This document shows, piece after piece, positions 26,728-37,762 of a DNA stretch of 64,000 nt. Below the pieces are notes generated by a model, which was not told where the DNA came from, searched no databases, and saw only the letters and a list, made by a program, of their open reading frames with translations. The stretch is from Datnioides undecimradiatus. Lineage: Eukaryota > Chordata > Actinopteri > Lobotiformes > Datnioididae. The stretch's first letter is position 1. The number at the start of each line of letters is the position of its first letter. The stretch is from the NCBI GenBank assembly GCA_008933995.1, contig WARS01000011.1:19210516-19274515 (forward strand). Reading direction: 5' to 3'. Position numbers and translations under genes: made by a program.

Positions 26728-27070
26728 CTTCGTACTGTAGCGGTCTGCTGGAGTGAGGGCGCATCCGGCACTCATTAACTATTGCGCTGCTGAATGCAAA
26801 TCACGCCACGGACGGCCATTGAAAGGAAAAGAGATTTGACAATTTAAAAGCAGCTGCGAAGGAGGAGTGGCGGTGGTAAAGGGGGGGGACTGAGTGGAGA
26901 GGACGACAGGTCTCCTCCGTGAAAAGCCCACAGCCGAGTGTGCGGGCTGCAGCGGGGGAGGCGGGCGGTCTTGTAGGCGTGGACCGACCGAGCGACGCGT
27001 AAAATCCAGATGCGAAGCCCCGGTGCGCTCCCAACTGGAAAGGAGGTGCGTCTCGGCAGGCTGATTGACA
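26240..27070. promoter_or_regulatory. CpG-rich promoter island of the cttnbp2-type gene
   Basis: CpG dinucleotides and short GCGGCG/CGCG words are strongly enriched here compared with the AT-rich flanks, and exon 1 with its start codon lies inside. No TATA box is evident upstream of the ATG, as expected for a CpG-island promoter. The many overlapping open frames here result from GC content, not genes. Confidence 0.6.
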
Positions 27071-29499
27071 GCAGCATTTGTCGGCCTCCGAAGCTGTAAA
27101 ATAAGGCAGCGAGTGGTTTCCCAAACTGTGGCTCTGGGACCTGAGACCTACATGACGAAGGTGAATAGAGACGTTTGAAAACAGGTGAAAAAGGCTCGTT
27201 TAGAAAACCTTTTTTGATCATCTTGGATCATTTTACTGAAAAGACCTTCATATAAATCAGCCAATATGACATTTGTTCACATTTAATTTCTTTTTTTTTT
27301 TGTTGCATTTAAGCACGAACAAAACAAAACCTGCAGAACAACACGCGCAAACATGCCTGCGCTGCAGAAACACTGAGGTCAGGGGCCCAAAATACAAACT
27401 GACAGCTCAAAGAAAACCCCAGGAATTAACCAGACACCTTTCTCCATACATAGGCAACTCCTGCAATACACACGTTCCACAAAACAGCACCAGAATTAAA
27501 TAAAAACACATAAGAACAATAAAAATAAAGTAGTATCTGGCTGCAGATGAAGCTTTTTGACAGATGTTTTACCTTATTTTAGTCAAAATTCACTTTAAAA
27601 TAAGATGACGCACCTTTCAGAGTGTTATTATACAAAAAAATCTATATAATAATAAAGTATAATGTGCAGTGAAGTCTGAGCTTCATGGTCAAAATAATTA
27701 AAAACTGCATTTGTTCGAATAACAGGATATCTGTGTTTTGTGCCTGACCCACGTCGTCCCAGCGTGAGTTGACTCCATGGATGTTCAGTGAGGTCGAGGT
27801 CATGTGACTGTCAGACCAGGAAGTCCACATTTTTAAATATAAAATCTTAATCTTCAGCCTTAACGGCAGCCACAGCTGTCTTACTGACCGAGTCAACGGG
27901 AAAATCAACAATGTTTATAGACGTAAGTGTTTTTCTGTTGTTTGAGTGATTTAATAAGTTGCTCCTAAGCTTCCTTTGTGTTTCTATAGAAACTCAGAAC
28001 ACATCACATATCACATCAAAGAGGTCAACCCGCTTGAAACGTCAGAGTTCAGCACCTCTTGTTATCGTCTGTGCACATGTTCTTGCACAGGGTGATGCTT
28101 TGCAGCTAGACAATGAAGGTTTCATCGGCTCCTTATAATAAAACCTAATGCATCGTCTCATTACGGCTCATTCACATAAACTGAAACCAGAAACAGCAAA
28201 GGATTCAAACCAAAAGCCCCCGATGTTAATCTCACACGAGTCGCTGCTCGGAGTTCAAACCTCCCTGCTCCGGGTCTGAGCGGAGAGAGGATAGGGGCCC
28301 CTCTCAGATCCCAGATGTAGTGTTTAGGATTAACGGACGCTGATCCAGCCCGGTCGTCCAGAATGAGGTTATTAAATCCCTATTTAGGTCAAATGTTGCA
28401 CGATCCACAATGAGAGAACATGACGGTGTGATGATGAAGCGAGCAGTTTGTGCATTTATCCACAGTGTTATAATGTGTTGTACCTGCAGCAGACGGAGGT
28501 CGGAGCTGCAGGAAGCTCAGCAGTGTCCTCCTGTGGAGGGAGTCAACAGCAAAGCGTATGTTAGACGCCTGAACAATGAGCATCACTTTGCTTTTTTGAT
28601 TTGGTTCTATTATTTTTTGTTGTTTTTATGTTTGTTTAATTTTTTGTTTAAATCCACCAGACTCCTTAGACAAAAGCAGACATTTAACCTCACAGAAAAC
28701 AGAGACGCCGCTCCGCTTCGACCTCTGTTTGAGCCCGTTTGTGTTACTGTGTGAGTTTAGTCGATGCGAGCTGACTCCTCTGAATACCGTGTGACTGCAC
28801 CGTAGAACAGTGAAAACACTCTGAATATACCACAAACTGATGTTAGATGGGTAAAACACGTGCACAGCTGCACATTGCTTAGCTTCCGACGCCACTGCTC
28901 CTGCAGCTTCTCTGCTGTGCTGCAGACCCCGGTTAATACACCTGAACTATCCCTTTACACTTTGTGTAGCAGCTGTATTGAAACACAGCTTTCTTGCTTA
29001 AACTGACGTCACACACTCATTTTAATTAAATGTTTCAAACTCTCTCTGACAGACTTGGGAATAAGCAGTTGTCAGAATAAAGGAAAACACTGTTTTCTCT
29101 GCTGGACGGCGCCTTTTACCTGCAAGATGATTATTTATTACAGGTTTACATCCTCAAATTACTCCAGAGCATGAGAATTAAATACAACATGAGCTAAATA
29201 AACATGTTAACAGATATACAACAAAGACAAAAGAGAGAAAAAAGAGATTCAAATGAATAAGTAATGAAACTTTGTCCTGCTCCGTGTTTATGTGTAATGA
29301 TCATAGTACAATGACAGATATGTGCATACAACAGACCCTAACCGTGCTGTAATCTCCACCGTACATGCAGCACGTTTCATTCTCTGCACAAACTGTGAAA
29401 CTGCAGGAAAACAAACCAAAGAAACAGGAAAACAGAATTTTATCAGACGTCCTGCTGCTGAAGTCGCTCCTGACTGAGCCTGAGCCAAGCAGCAGAGGA

Positions 29500-29733
29500 G
29501 AGACAGGCAGAGAGAGAGACAGGCAGATAGGCAGAGACACAGGCACAGAGACAGAGAGACAGGCAGAGAGACAGGCAGAGAGACAGAGAGGCAGGCACAG
29601 AGACAGAGAGACAGAGAGGCAGGCACAGAGACAGAGAGACAGGCAGAGAGACAGGCAGACAGACAGAGAGACAGACAGAGAGACAGGCAGACTCACAGAG
29701 AGACAGACAGACAGATAGACAGACAGACAGATA
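29500..29733. repeat. GACA/GAGA-type simple repeat
   Basis: The sequence consists of imperfect CAGA and GAGA tetramers for about 230 bases. It gives spurious open frames in several phases, such as CLSVCLS-like and RDRQ-like strings, with no gene behind them. Confidence 0.95.
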
Positions 29734-29879
29734 AGGGTCTGTCTGCATCAGAGGGAGGATTAAACAGTCTGGACACAGCTGTGTTCTGTTGTGTCTGTTT
29801 AAACCAGCGCAGGAATGATGTGGTGCCACTGTAAAACTGACAGAAACTCACTTTTATGGTGTCCTACATTCACTTGATC

Positions 29880-29949
29880 ACCCACCCACCCATCCACCCA
29901 CCCACCCATCCACACACCCACCCATCCACACACACACACACACACACAC
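29880..29949. repeat. (CCCA)n/(CA)n simple repeat
   Basis: Tandem CCCA and CCAT tetramers pass into a CA run. Confidence 0.95.
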
Positions 29950-31489
29950 TGAAAGTCGTATCTGCTGGAGGCTGCCACTCAGTCTTCCTGCCATCCGCGG
30001 GGGAGCTTCAGTCGGGAGTTCTCGTCGTTCCCACAGAGATCTGTTTTTTCCCTCGCTGCCTTGTCATGTGTCAAATCCCAAACCCGTGTCTGAATCTGAC
30101 GCAGATCAGCTGAGATGAAGCCGTCATGTGGAGATAATCCCCCCGCCCCCACCCCCTCCACCCTCTCCTCTGAAAGGATGCTTGTCATTAGCCGGCGGGG
30201 TGAGGAGACTCCATCCAGAGATGTAGCTCGGAGACAACGAACCTCCTCCACCCTCCATCCTTCTGTCCTTCTGTCCTTCTGTCCTCGGCTGAAGTTGGCT
30301 GTGACCTCAGAATAAAAACTCCTCCTCGCCCCCGAGACCCTTTCGCTCAGCGCAGGTTTCGGTGACGCTCTCCGTGTGAGAGTGACAGTGATGGCGCAGG
30401 AGCAGTCACGCTCCTTTGTCAAATACAGTGCACGACTTGTTGCTGCAGTGCATTCTGGTCTTTTTTCTGCACGTTTCGAATGTTGAACTTGATCTCACAC
30501 TGCAGCTGAATATTGGGAATGGTTAGAAAAAGCAGCTCAAAGATGAAACTAATCGCTCTGTGTCACCGACTTAAACGCTGCTGCAGCTGCACAGCGTCAC
30601 TGCATGCCAGTTCTGCACAGTTAAACACATTCATGGTCAAAACAAGTGTTTATTAAATGTTTTCATGCAAATACAAGAGATAAACAGCGAACATGCAGAA
30701 TAATATGCATTCTTTCATCTGAGGCGTGCATTCTGAGTAAAACTTGTGTTTTTATGGTGAAATTAAAGTTAAGATGCGTCACTTTTATCAACAGGAATCA
30801 CAGTCACAGCGTTTTAAAGACAAAACCTGGCTTAATAATAATCCGGAAAAATGCAAATATTGAATTATAAAAAGGTTCTTACACGTCGTCTTTCTCATGT
30901 CAGGCCTCAAGTTTTAAGTCGTCTCAAGTTTTAACAACAAAAACAAGCTGATTCTTTGGTTAGTTGCTGTCAAGAAAGTGTGAAATCCTTGAATTTGTGA
31001 CAAGTTGCAACTCAGGAGCCCCAAACACCTGGAAAAGGAACCGACGCAGATATGACAAAGAGCTGAAAGTGTGAGCGTGAACTCTTTTACACACAAATAA
31101 ATGCATTTTGCATTGTCGCCTTCAGATTATCGTCACGCCTCTTTCGCCTCGTGTGCACGTTGAAAGCCAACACGCACCGACTTGATTCGACCGTAACACT
31201 GAGTCAAAGCTCCATGTGCACTGTTGACGCTTGTGCAACATGGAAACTCTCTCTGAGCGCTGCTCTTGGCAGTCGGTCCTACGGCAGAGCATGAAACTTA
31301 AATGAGCCGTTGGGCCAGAAACACGAGTAAACCTGCCAGCTGCCTGTTCGGTGTCACGCTAAACACTAAACAAAGTCTCACCTGTGTCACTGAGTCTTTA
31401 ACTGTATGTTTCAAACTGCTGTTAATGATGAGCCCCATATATAACATCATTCAGACGCAAGAGACAATAAAAATATAAAAAAACAGGGA

Positions 31490-31995
31490 ATAAAAAGTGA
31501 AAATGTGACAAATAAAGTCACAAAGTTTCAAAAGAAATTGAAGTTAAATACAAAAAAGCAAAAATGTGACAAGTGAAATAGTAAAGTTAACAAAAAATGC
31601 AATTAAATACAATAAAAAATAAAAATGTGACTAAAAAAACAAAAATGTGGCAAATCAATATTTCAAAGAAAAAATACATATAATTGATTAAATTAAATTA
31701 ATACTAAATTTTAATCAGAAATTGCAATGAAACACAATAACAGTCAAAAATGTGATAAATAAATAGTAAAGTCTAAATTCAAATTGCAATTAAAAGATAA
31801 ATAAAACCATCAATTGACAAATTAATAATAAAGTTTCAACAGAAATTGTAACTAAATACAATAAGAAGCAAAACTGGGGCAAATAAATAGTATGGTTAAT
31901 TATGAATTGCAACTAAAAGACAACAAAAAACAAAACATGCGACAAATAAACAATAATGTTTAGAAATAAACTGCATTAAAAGACAATAAAAACAA
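31490..31995. repeat. AT-rich minisatellite, ~61-bp unit, about 8 degenerate copies
   Basis: Each unit contains an 'aaaaatgtgacaaataaata' block, then 'gtaaagttt', then 'aattgcaattaaatacaata'. Blocks start near 31499, 31560, 31641, 31747, 31809, 31870 and 31932, giving a period close to 61 bases with indels. Confidence 0.8.
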
Positions 31996-34453
31996 AGAGC
32001 CAGCATCTCGCTGCAGTAAACTGAGCCCTGGTATTTTCAGGCTTCGCAGAGCTCGGAGCTGCATCACCTGTAAAAACGCAGGTGACACCTGATTGGCACT
32101 TTGATTCCCTCTACCTGCCCCATCATGCTCACGCAGCCAATGACGGCGACGGTCGTGACAGTCAAGTCGCGCCTGAACACAGGTGGAGGCAGCGTCTCAT
32201 TCATTCCCACAGTGTGGCCTGACGGGGCGTTATCAGCCCCTTTGCTGTGTTTCACACTTAGGGAACTGGGAAACAGGAAATATTCTATATTTGTTATCAA
32301 AGGTTTTATTAAAAAGATCAAAACCAGCATTAAAACTATTCGATTAAGGACTGTTTGTGCAACCAAGCCCTGATTTTATAGATATTCTTCTTCTTCTGTG
32401 AAAATGTCCAAAAATTCTTTTTAAATTTGCTATTTTTAAGTTAATTTGGTTAAAAAATAGTCATATTTGTTGTTTTATATGAAGCATATGATGTTTCCCA
32501 CCCTGTCTGGTCTCTTCAGTCACTGTGCTGCGCTCAGACAACTCAGCACTGATGAGACGCGTATTCATCCGCAGCTGAAAATAGTCCCAGACAAATGCAC
32601 CATTTACTTGTTCATTTATGTTGACAAAAAAAATACAAATTGAATAAATTATTAAACATTTTTTAAATTAAATAATGCACAAAAACAGCTGCTAACATCT
32701 GGCTGCTAACCAGGAGCACCATTGCGCGGGCAGGGCGGCCATGTTGGCGTGCTAAACAACATCCTTTATTAAACCACGCCGTCACACGCCGTCACACGCC
32801 GTCACTGACCGTTTGATCCCGGGACCAAGCAGACGAACTGCTCACAAGCAGCCGAGCGTTCCCGCCGTCCTGATCTTAACTGAACGCCAAACGCGGCTAA
32901 TCGTGTTTGCTGCAGCAGGCCTGAGTGGCATGTGAGCGCTAATATGAGGAAGCCTCGTGCGCGTGATGAACATGCGATTCAGCTGCAAGTTGATCACCAG
33001 AGGACGGGCCTGCATCTCATCGTTTCCACTGTTCAGATGCTGCAGAAGCTGATTTATGCGTCTCTGTGAGTCCTGCAGCAGGAACACGCAGGTGCTGCGG
33101 CGCAGTGAGGTAAAAGCACCCATGCAGGTGTTCTTGCTGTTGGAGGTGAAGCTGATATTGAGTGTTTACTTGATTTATAGGGTCTCTACACCGAGTGCAC
33201 ACATAAAGGTGAGTTTCAGCATTTTATAGCACAAACACTTCACTGGACAGTGAATAGGACCATTTAGCTCGGACAACTTGCTGCGAGGGCGACTTTAAAC
33301 CTGCAACAATGCATCGCGTCTCGAAAAACGGATCATTTAAAACCTGAGCCTGCAAGACAATCGCCAACTTCTGTCTGATTGATGTAGCAGAGTCGAAAAT
33401 ATGAGAGCAAGGCAGCAGAAAATCAAAATACTCAAGTTACGGCTGGACGATATATCAATATCATGAGATCGGACGGTTTGTTTTGTTAGATTTTAGTGTT
33501 TTTAAGGCTGCAGGACAGTGAAATGCTGTGAGCTGAACGTTCTGTTTACTGCCTTTAACCACGTTTGCATCATTATATCAACATTTCTGATGGTTATTTA
33601 TCAGCTTCTGGTTTTCAGCTGGACACTGAATCAAGCCCTGCAGCCATGCGTGGGTCACTGGGTGGAGGTTTCAGTTTCTGCAGTTAGCCGTTAGCGAAGC
33701 GCCGTTGGAAGCAGATGACCCGTAAACCACAGGGAAGGCGAGTGGGGACAGGCGCAACCGGAGACGTCAAAGCGGACGCTGATGGATGGGGGCTGGAGTC
33801 TGGGGGCTGGAGTCTGGGAGCAGCAGCAGCCCCCCCCACCAAACCTCTCTCAACCCCATCCGTCTCAGTCCGGCGGGAACACTTGGCTCATATTAACTCG
33901 CTCATTGTTGGGACACGCAGCGGGCACAATGACTCCCTTTCTGACGGCGAGGGCAAAGCGGACCAGACAGGGCTGCCGGCCATCACTGGGCCCTGTGTGC
34001 TGCGGCTCTGAGGCCGGGTCGGGCCAGCAGGCGCACAGGAAACACATAAAGGGAGCGAGACAGCGCGCCCCGGGTCCCGTATCCTGGCCTGGAAGCATGA
34101 GATAGTGAGTCTAGTGACAGAGATGGAGGAGGAGGGAGGAGGAGAGCCGGGATCTGGGCCACATCTCCGTCTGACTGTCCCTGAGGGGCTGCCAGGAGCA
34201 GAACCAGACCTCTGTTCAGTCACAGACCCTGCTGATCTCTTCCTCCTCCTCTTCTTCTTCTCTCAGTTTAGCTTCTTCACTGTGTCCCCTCACACTGTTT
34301 GCCTCTGTCCCACCACCATCCCGTCACTGTGGAGGAACAGGTGCTGCTGCTAAATAGTGAAAAGCTGCACTGAGACGAGTGTTTCTGCCCTGAATTCAAG
34401 GATTCAGGCGCTGAAACAAACCGAGAAAGGACAAATTAAAACATTAGTGATGC

Positions 34454-34862
34454 ATTCAAACCCAGAGAAACACTGAATAAAGCAGTTCCACCTTAAAAAC
34501 CACTGTTTCTCCCACGCTGTCGGCCGCACACGGGACGTCCTGGAGGGGCGGCGAGCCGAGCTGCTGCTAACGTTTGCTCAGCTTGTTTCTCTGATAACTT
34601 CAGATCCAGACGTCCGACGACTGAAATCCTTCATCTGCTTCAGATACAGAGTTAAAAACAAGCAGCGGCTGAAAAGAGGAGCACAGAAATGTGTCTTACA
34701 GCTGATCCAGAGTCAGTTTATCAAGCTGCTGACACACAGAAATGTGTCTTACAGCTGATCCAGAGTCAGTTTATCAAGCTGACATGTGCACAGAGAGGAG
34801 GCAGTGATGCCACAGACAGGAAGTGAAGCCGATCACAGAGTCTGATCTGGGCTCACAGCACA
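34454..34862 (-). repeat. Repeat R, copy 1 (reverse orientation)
   Basis: This segment is the reverse complement of 60073-60437. By eye they are identical over roughly 270 bases from the 'ttcaaaccc' end. Copy 1 also carries an internal 53-bp tandem duplication ('gtcttacagctgatccagag' occurs twice, near 34693 and 34746) that is single in copy 3. It lies directly upstream of the lone PARP-like last exon. The family is not recognised; it could be a non-autonomous transposon or a SINE-like repeat. Confidence 0.85.
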
Positions 34863-35090
34863 GAGTCTCACAGATGATGCTTTATAACATTATATAACCT
34901 TTGTAATTGAACAGTAAGTCTTATATTCATATATATGTTTTTAAAGTTGCAGGACAATTTGAAAAAACTCTACAATTGTATTTTTGCAAAATGTCTCTAA
35001 GGAAGTTGTGACAGTTGTGTCATCAGGTGAGATTACACCGATCTGTTGGGTGAAAGTGAAGATTTTCTAATTCTGATTTGTTTTTAACAG

Positions 35091-35357
35091 CCAGGACCAG
35101 GTCAGGCTTACGGCAGGGGCATTTACTCCACCCCGTACATCTATGAAGCCATCCAATACGCCAAAACGTTCACCTCCAAGAAGACGGGCAAGACGTACAG
35201 AGTGATTCTGCAGAACCGCATCAACCCCAAGTACAGGCTGAAGTACAACAACGACAAGTACTGGCTGATTCCCATCCCCCAAGGACAGGCGGAGGAAGAG
35301 AAGGCGATGGTTGAAAGGGCCATCCGTCCGTACGGCCTCCTGCTGCGAGAGGTTTAA
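35091..35357 (+). pseudogene. Lone last exon of a PARP-fold-like gene (3' half of a split gene)
   Basis: A clean acceptor (tttttaacag) opens an 88-codon exon ending in TAA. It contains YGRGIYSTP, the KTFTSKKTGKTYRVILQNRI block and an IRPYGLLLREV end. It matches the last exon of the intact gene at 40572-40841 in length, phase and sequence. Two AATAAA signals follow at 35558 and 35572, so the 3' UTR looks normal. Exons 1-3 are absent upstream: repeat R copy 1 ends about 230 bases before it. Exons 1-3 of a sister gene that lacks this exon lie at 60783-61521 on the other strand. The reading frame is intact, so this is a displaced exon, not a decayed one. It could still be used if the inversion is polymorphic or if the assembly is flipped here. 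Confidence 0.85.
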
Positions 35358-35647
35358 CAAGAACGGGAAGACATGAAAACAACCCCCAGATTTCATCTTC
35401 TTCTTCTGTTTCCTGAGCTTTATTTTGAAAATCCAGTGGTTGTCTTGTCTTTGAAGCACGAAGCTTTCAGTCTTTCCTGCAGCGTAATCCCTAATTCTGT
35501 GAAACCTCACATTTACCTGTTTTAAATTGCACAAAATGAACATCACAGCTTTGGTGCAATAAACCTTCTTCAATAAACAGCCTGATTTAACAGAAACTGC
35601 TGTCTGACTCCTGCGTTTTAACTTCGTGTTAAATATGCACGTCTTAA

Positions 35648-36911
35648 CCCTCTGGAGCAAACCGATTTAAGACGACGTGGCGGCAAGACGCAGCTTCACT
35701 GAGTGTCGCAATTCATTTGTGTCGATAGTGCGGACCAAGTAAAACCAGACTTCTGATGAGTTATCTACACCGTGGGGCGGGAACACACGGCGATACTGAG
35801 GAAAGTGATCTGTCGGCTGCAGGAACGAGACTGCGAGCAAAGAAACATGACACCTCCTTTCCTATTGGTGGACAATACACCCTTTCAACCAATCAAAAAT
35901 ATGGCAGCGGGCTCCGTTTGGTTGCTACGGTCGAGGGGGAAGGTTGTGGGCCAAAGAGAAACAAAAGAGAAACAGCGTTGTTATACGATGGCGACAGGAG
36001 CGTTGAGATATTTGACAGATTTATGACATTTGGCGTTTGTATTGTATAGTTAATTAGTTAATTATAATATAATAAATGATAATAAATAATATAATATAAA
36101 GTATAATAAATGTGGGTGGAGCTGACCTGTCAGACCAGCTCATACAGTACTACTCCACCCACAGATAAACTGCTGGTACAGGACCATGTTGCTGCACTTC
36201 TTGGACATTGCCACTACAAATGCATTCATTTTGCACCATGAGATGAGCAGTGCCAAGAATGTGCAGCCCATGGCACACAAAGACTTCATGGTGGAGCTGG
36301 TGTGTCAGCTCTGTGGCATGGACAAGGCAGGTGTTACCCAGACCAGGCCTGCTGCTCATGTTCCTGTGCCCATAGCCACAGCCTCCAGGTGGACAACAGT
36401 AGGCATGACACACCCTGGAAGTGTCACGCCTGTGCTGTGCCCCTCTGTCTTGTGATGGACAGGAACTGTTTTTTGGAGCAGCACAAATAGTTTGTGCCAT
36501 TGTGGCATCTTATTGTGACGCCTGATTATAGCTGTACAAGAAACGCCTGGGGTATTACATGCATTTTAATGTAAATAATTGTATATAACTTTGTTGTTTG
36601 CTAAATTTATACATTCATTTCTGAAATTTACAATTTATATTTGCATTCTAAGTTATCAAAACGATTCGTTCAACATGTTTGTGGTTTTTACAGTTTTTTC
36701 TTACTCGGATTTTATGTTTCTTGTGTGATTTTAGGTCCAGTGTGTTAACACAGTATGTCAAAATTAAACCATAACTGTAAATTCACACATGTGAGGTTGT
36801 GCTGAACAAAATGATACCAAGCAAGGCAAGGTGAACAACTTTTAAAGTGAAATATAAAGGTAAAATCAAAAGTAGTCAAAAACGGCCAATTACACCCAGG
36901 ACTCCAGAGGG
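35648..36911 (+). mobile_element. Degenerate piggyBac-type element
   Basis: The left end is TTAA followed by CCCTCTGGAG. The right end is CTCCAGAGGG followed by TAAA, a decayed TTAA. This gives inverted terminal repeats starting with CCC at a TTAA target, as in piggyBac transposons. Inside, near 36110-36490 on the plus strand, are remnants of the transposase C-terminal part: a GGADLSDQLIQYYS-like block, a stop and frameshift, then LLHFLDIATTNAFILHHE, and in another frame a cysteine-rich WKCHACAVPLC tail. At 1.26 kb it is internally deleted and inactive. It inserted about 70 bases after the poly(A) signals of the lone PARP-like exon. Confidence 0.8.
36108..36490 (+). pseudogene. piggyBac transposase C-terminal fragment, frameshifted
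   Basis: The fragment keeps the order DLSDQLIQYYS, then WYRT, then HFLDIATTNAFIL, then a Cys-rich tail, as in DDE_Tnp_1_7-family transposases and PGBD proteins. It carries an in-frame TAA after the first block and at least two frame changes. No upstream catalytic domain is visible within the element. Confidence 0.75.
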
Positions 36912-37250
36912 TAAAGGGGGAGAGGGTTCAGTGGCGTTCATGTGATTTCTGGTAAGAGAGAAGTTTCCCTGCAGAGACCAACGGCACCAAGAGTGAAAGC
37001 ACTTCTATTTTAAACGATGCAGCAGAGACAACGGACATAACTGTTGGCTGTGTAACCCGATCCAAGCAGTCAGTGTGTGTGCGCCTGTAGACATTAAAGA
37101 CATCTTGCACTTCAAATTGAAACTGAAACTGACTTCAGTCAATAAAAGTTGTGTAATGAAAAGCACCCAAAAACAAAGAAGTCGAAAGTAAGAAGCGCCT
37201 GGAAAGACCCAGACAAGGCTGGTCATCTGGAATGGTCTAATCTGCAGTTC
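36912..37250. other. Short intergenic spacer before the intact PARP-like gene
   Basis: About 340 bases between the right end of the piggyBac relic and the ISRE-like site. No coding signal is seen; this is probably the distal promoter. Confidence 0.6.
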
Positions 37251-37266
37251 AGCTTTCACTTTCACT
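37251..37266 (-). promoter_or_regulatory. IRF/ISRE-like element
   Basis: The plus strand reads AGCTTTCACTTTCACT, so the minus strand carries GAAAGTGAAA, an exact fit to the GAAANNGAAA interferon-regulatory-factor core. It lies about 47 bases upstream of the TATA box of the intact PARP-like gene, a typical place for an ISRE. Confidence 0.65.
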
Positions 37267-37309
37267 GTCACCTCAGACCTCCCACTTCCTGCGCGAGGAC
37301 CAGGAGGCA

Positions 37310-37318
37310 TTATAAATA
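37310..37318 (+). promoter_or_regulatory. TATA box of the intact PARP-like gene
   Basis: TTATAAATA lies 86 bases upstream of the start codon. The split sister gene has TATAAAT 90 bases before its start codon, so the promoter layout is conserved between paralogues. Confidence 0.7.
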
Positions 37319-37396
37319 CCCACCCCACATCAGAGGTCGTACTCACGGGAAGAAGCAAACCGAGCGGCCAGAACCTCAGCACCGACAGCATTCGAG

Positions 37397-37714
37397 ATGA
37401 TCCACAGAGAAGTCGCGCTCGAGGCTTTGAGCGCCATCTGCAAGGCCGAAGTTACATCCCTGCAAAGTCGGGGATCCGATGGCGGCTCGCAGAAGGCCAC
37501 GTTGCTTGGAGGAGCAGTTCTGCAGCTGCCAGTCAGGAGCCTCATCCAGACGGTCGTGGAAGGAGATGTTATCTGGTAATTATTCAAACTGTTTGTTTGT
37601 TTGTTTGTTTCCTTTCTGTGTCAGTCCCAGGACAGTTCAAACAGTCTAAGTCATTGTTATTAAACCAAAGTGTGTATGCTGCATGAAAGTCCCTTAGAAA
37701 TCCCCTGAAAGTGT

Positions 37715-37762
<48 letters not shown>

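Larger units (their letters stand above)
27071..34453. other. Intergenic stretch without a supported gene
   Basis: Between the cttnbp2-type promoter and the PARP-like/astacin cluster I see no exon with a recognisable family. It contains CAGA-type and CCCA/CA simple repeats at 29.5-29.95 kb, a roughly 61-bp AT-rich minisatellite at 31.5-32.0 kb, a triplicated 'cgccgtcaca' word near 32777, and a GC-rich patch at 33.7-34.1 kb. One 65-codon open stretch on the minus strand ending near 32842 was considered and not accepted. Confidence 0.6.

Noticed and set aside
26309..26764. Several long open frames on both strands around 26.3-26.8 kb
   Set aside because: They overlap the CpG island and exon 1 of the cttnbp2-type gene. 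Length is explained by GC richness; only the 27-codon exon 1 frame joins to a conserved second exon.
29301..29829. Overlapping open frames encoding CLSVSLP-like or DRQRDR-like strings
   Set aside because: They are translations of the GACA/GAGA simple repeat.
32842..33123. Minus-strand frame containing an RRINQLLQHLNSGNDE-like segment behind an acceptor-like ctgctgcag
   Set aside because: It looks somewhat protein-like, but no family was recognised, no donor or partner exons were found, and the stretch is short.
33715..34105. Open frames in the GC-rich patch near 33.7-34.1 kb
   Set aside because: They contain locally duplicated 'ggctggagtctggg' words and have no family match; composition explains them.
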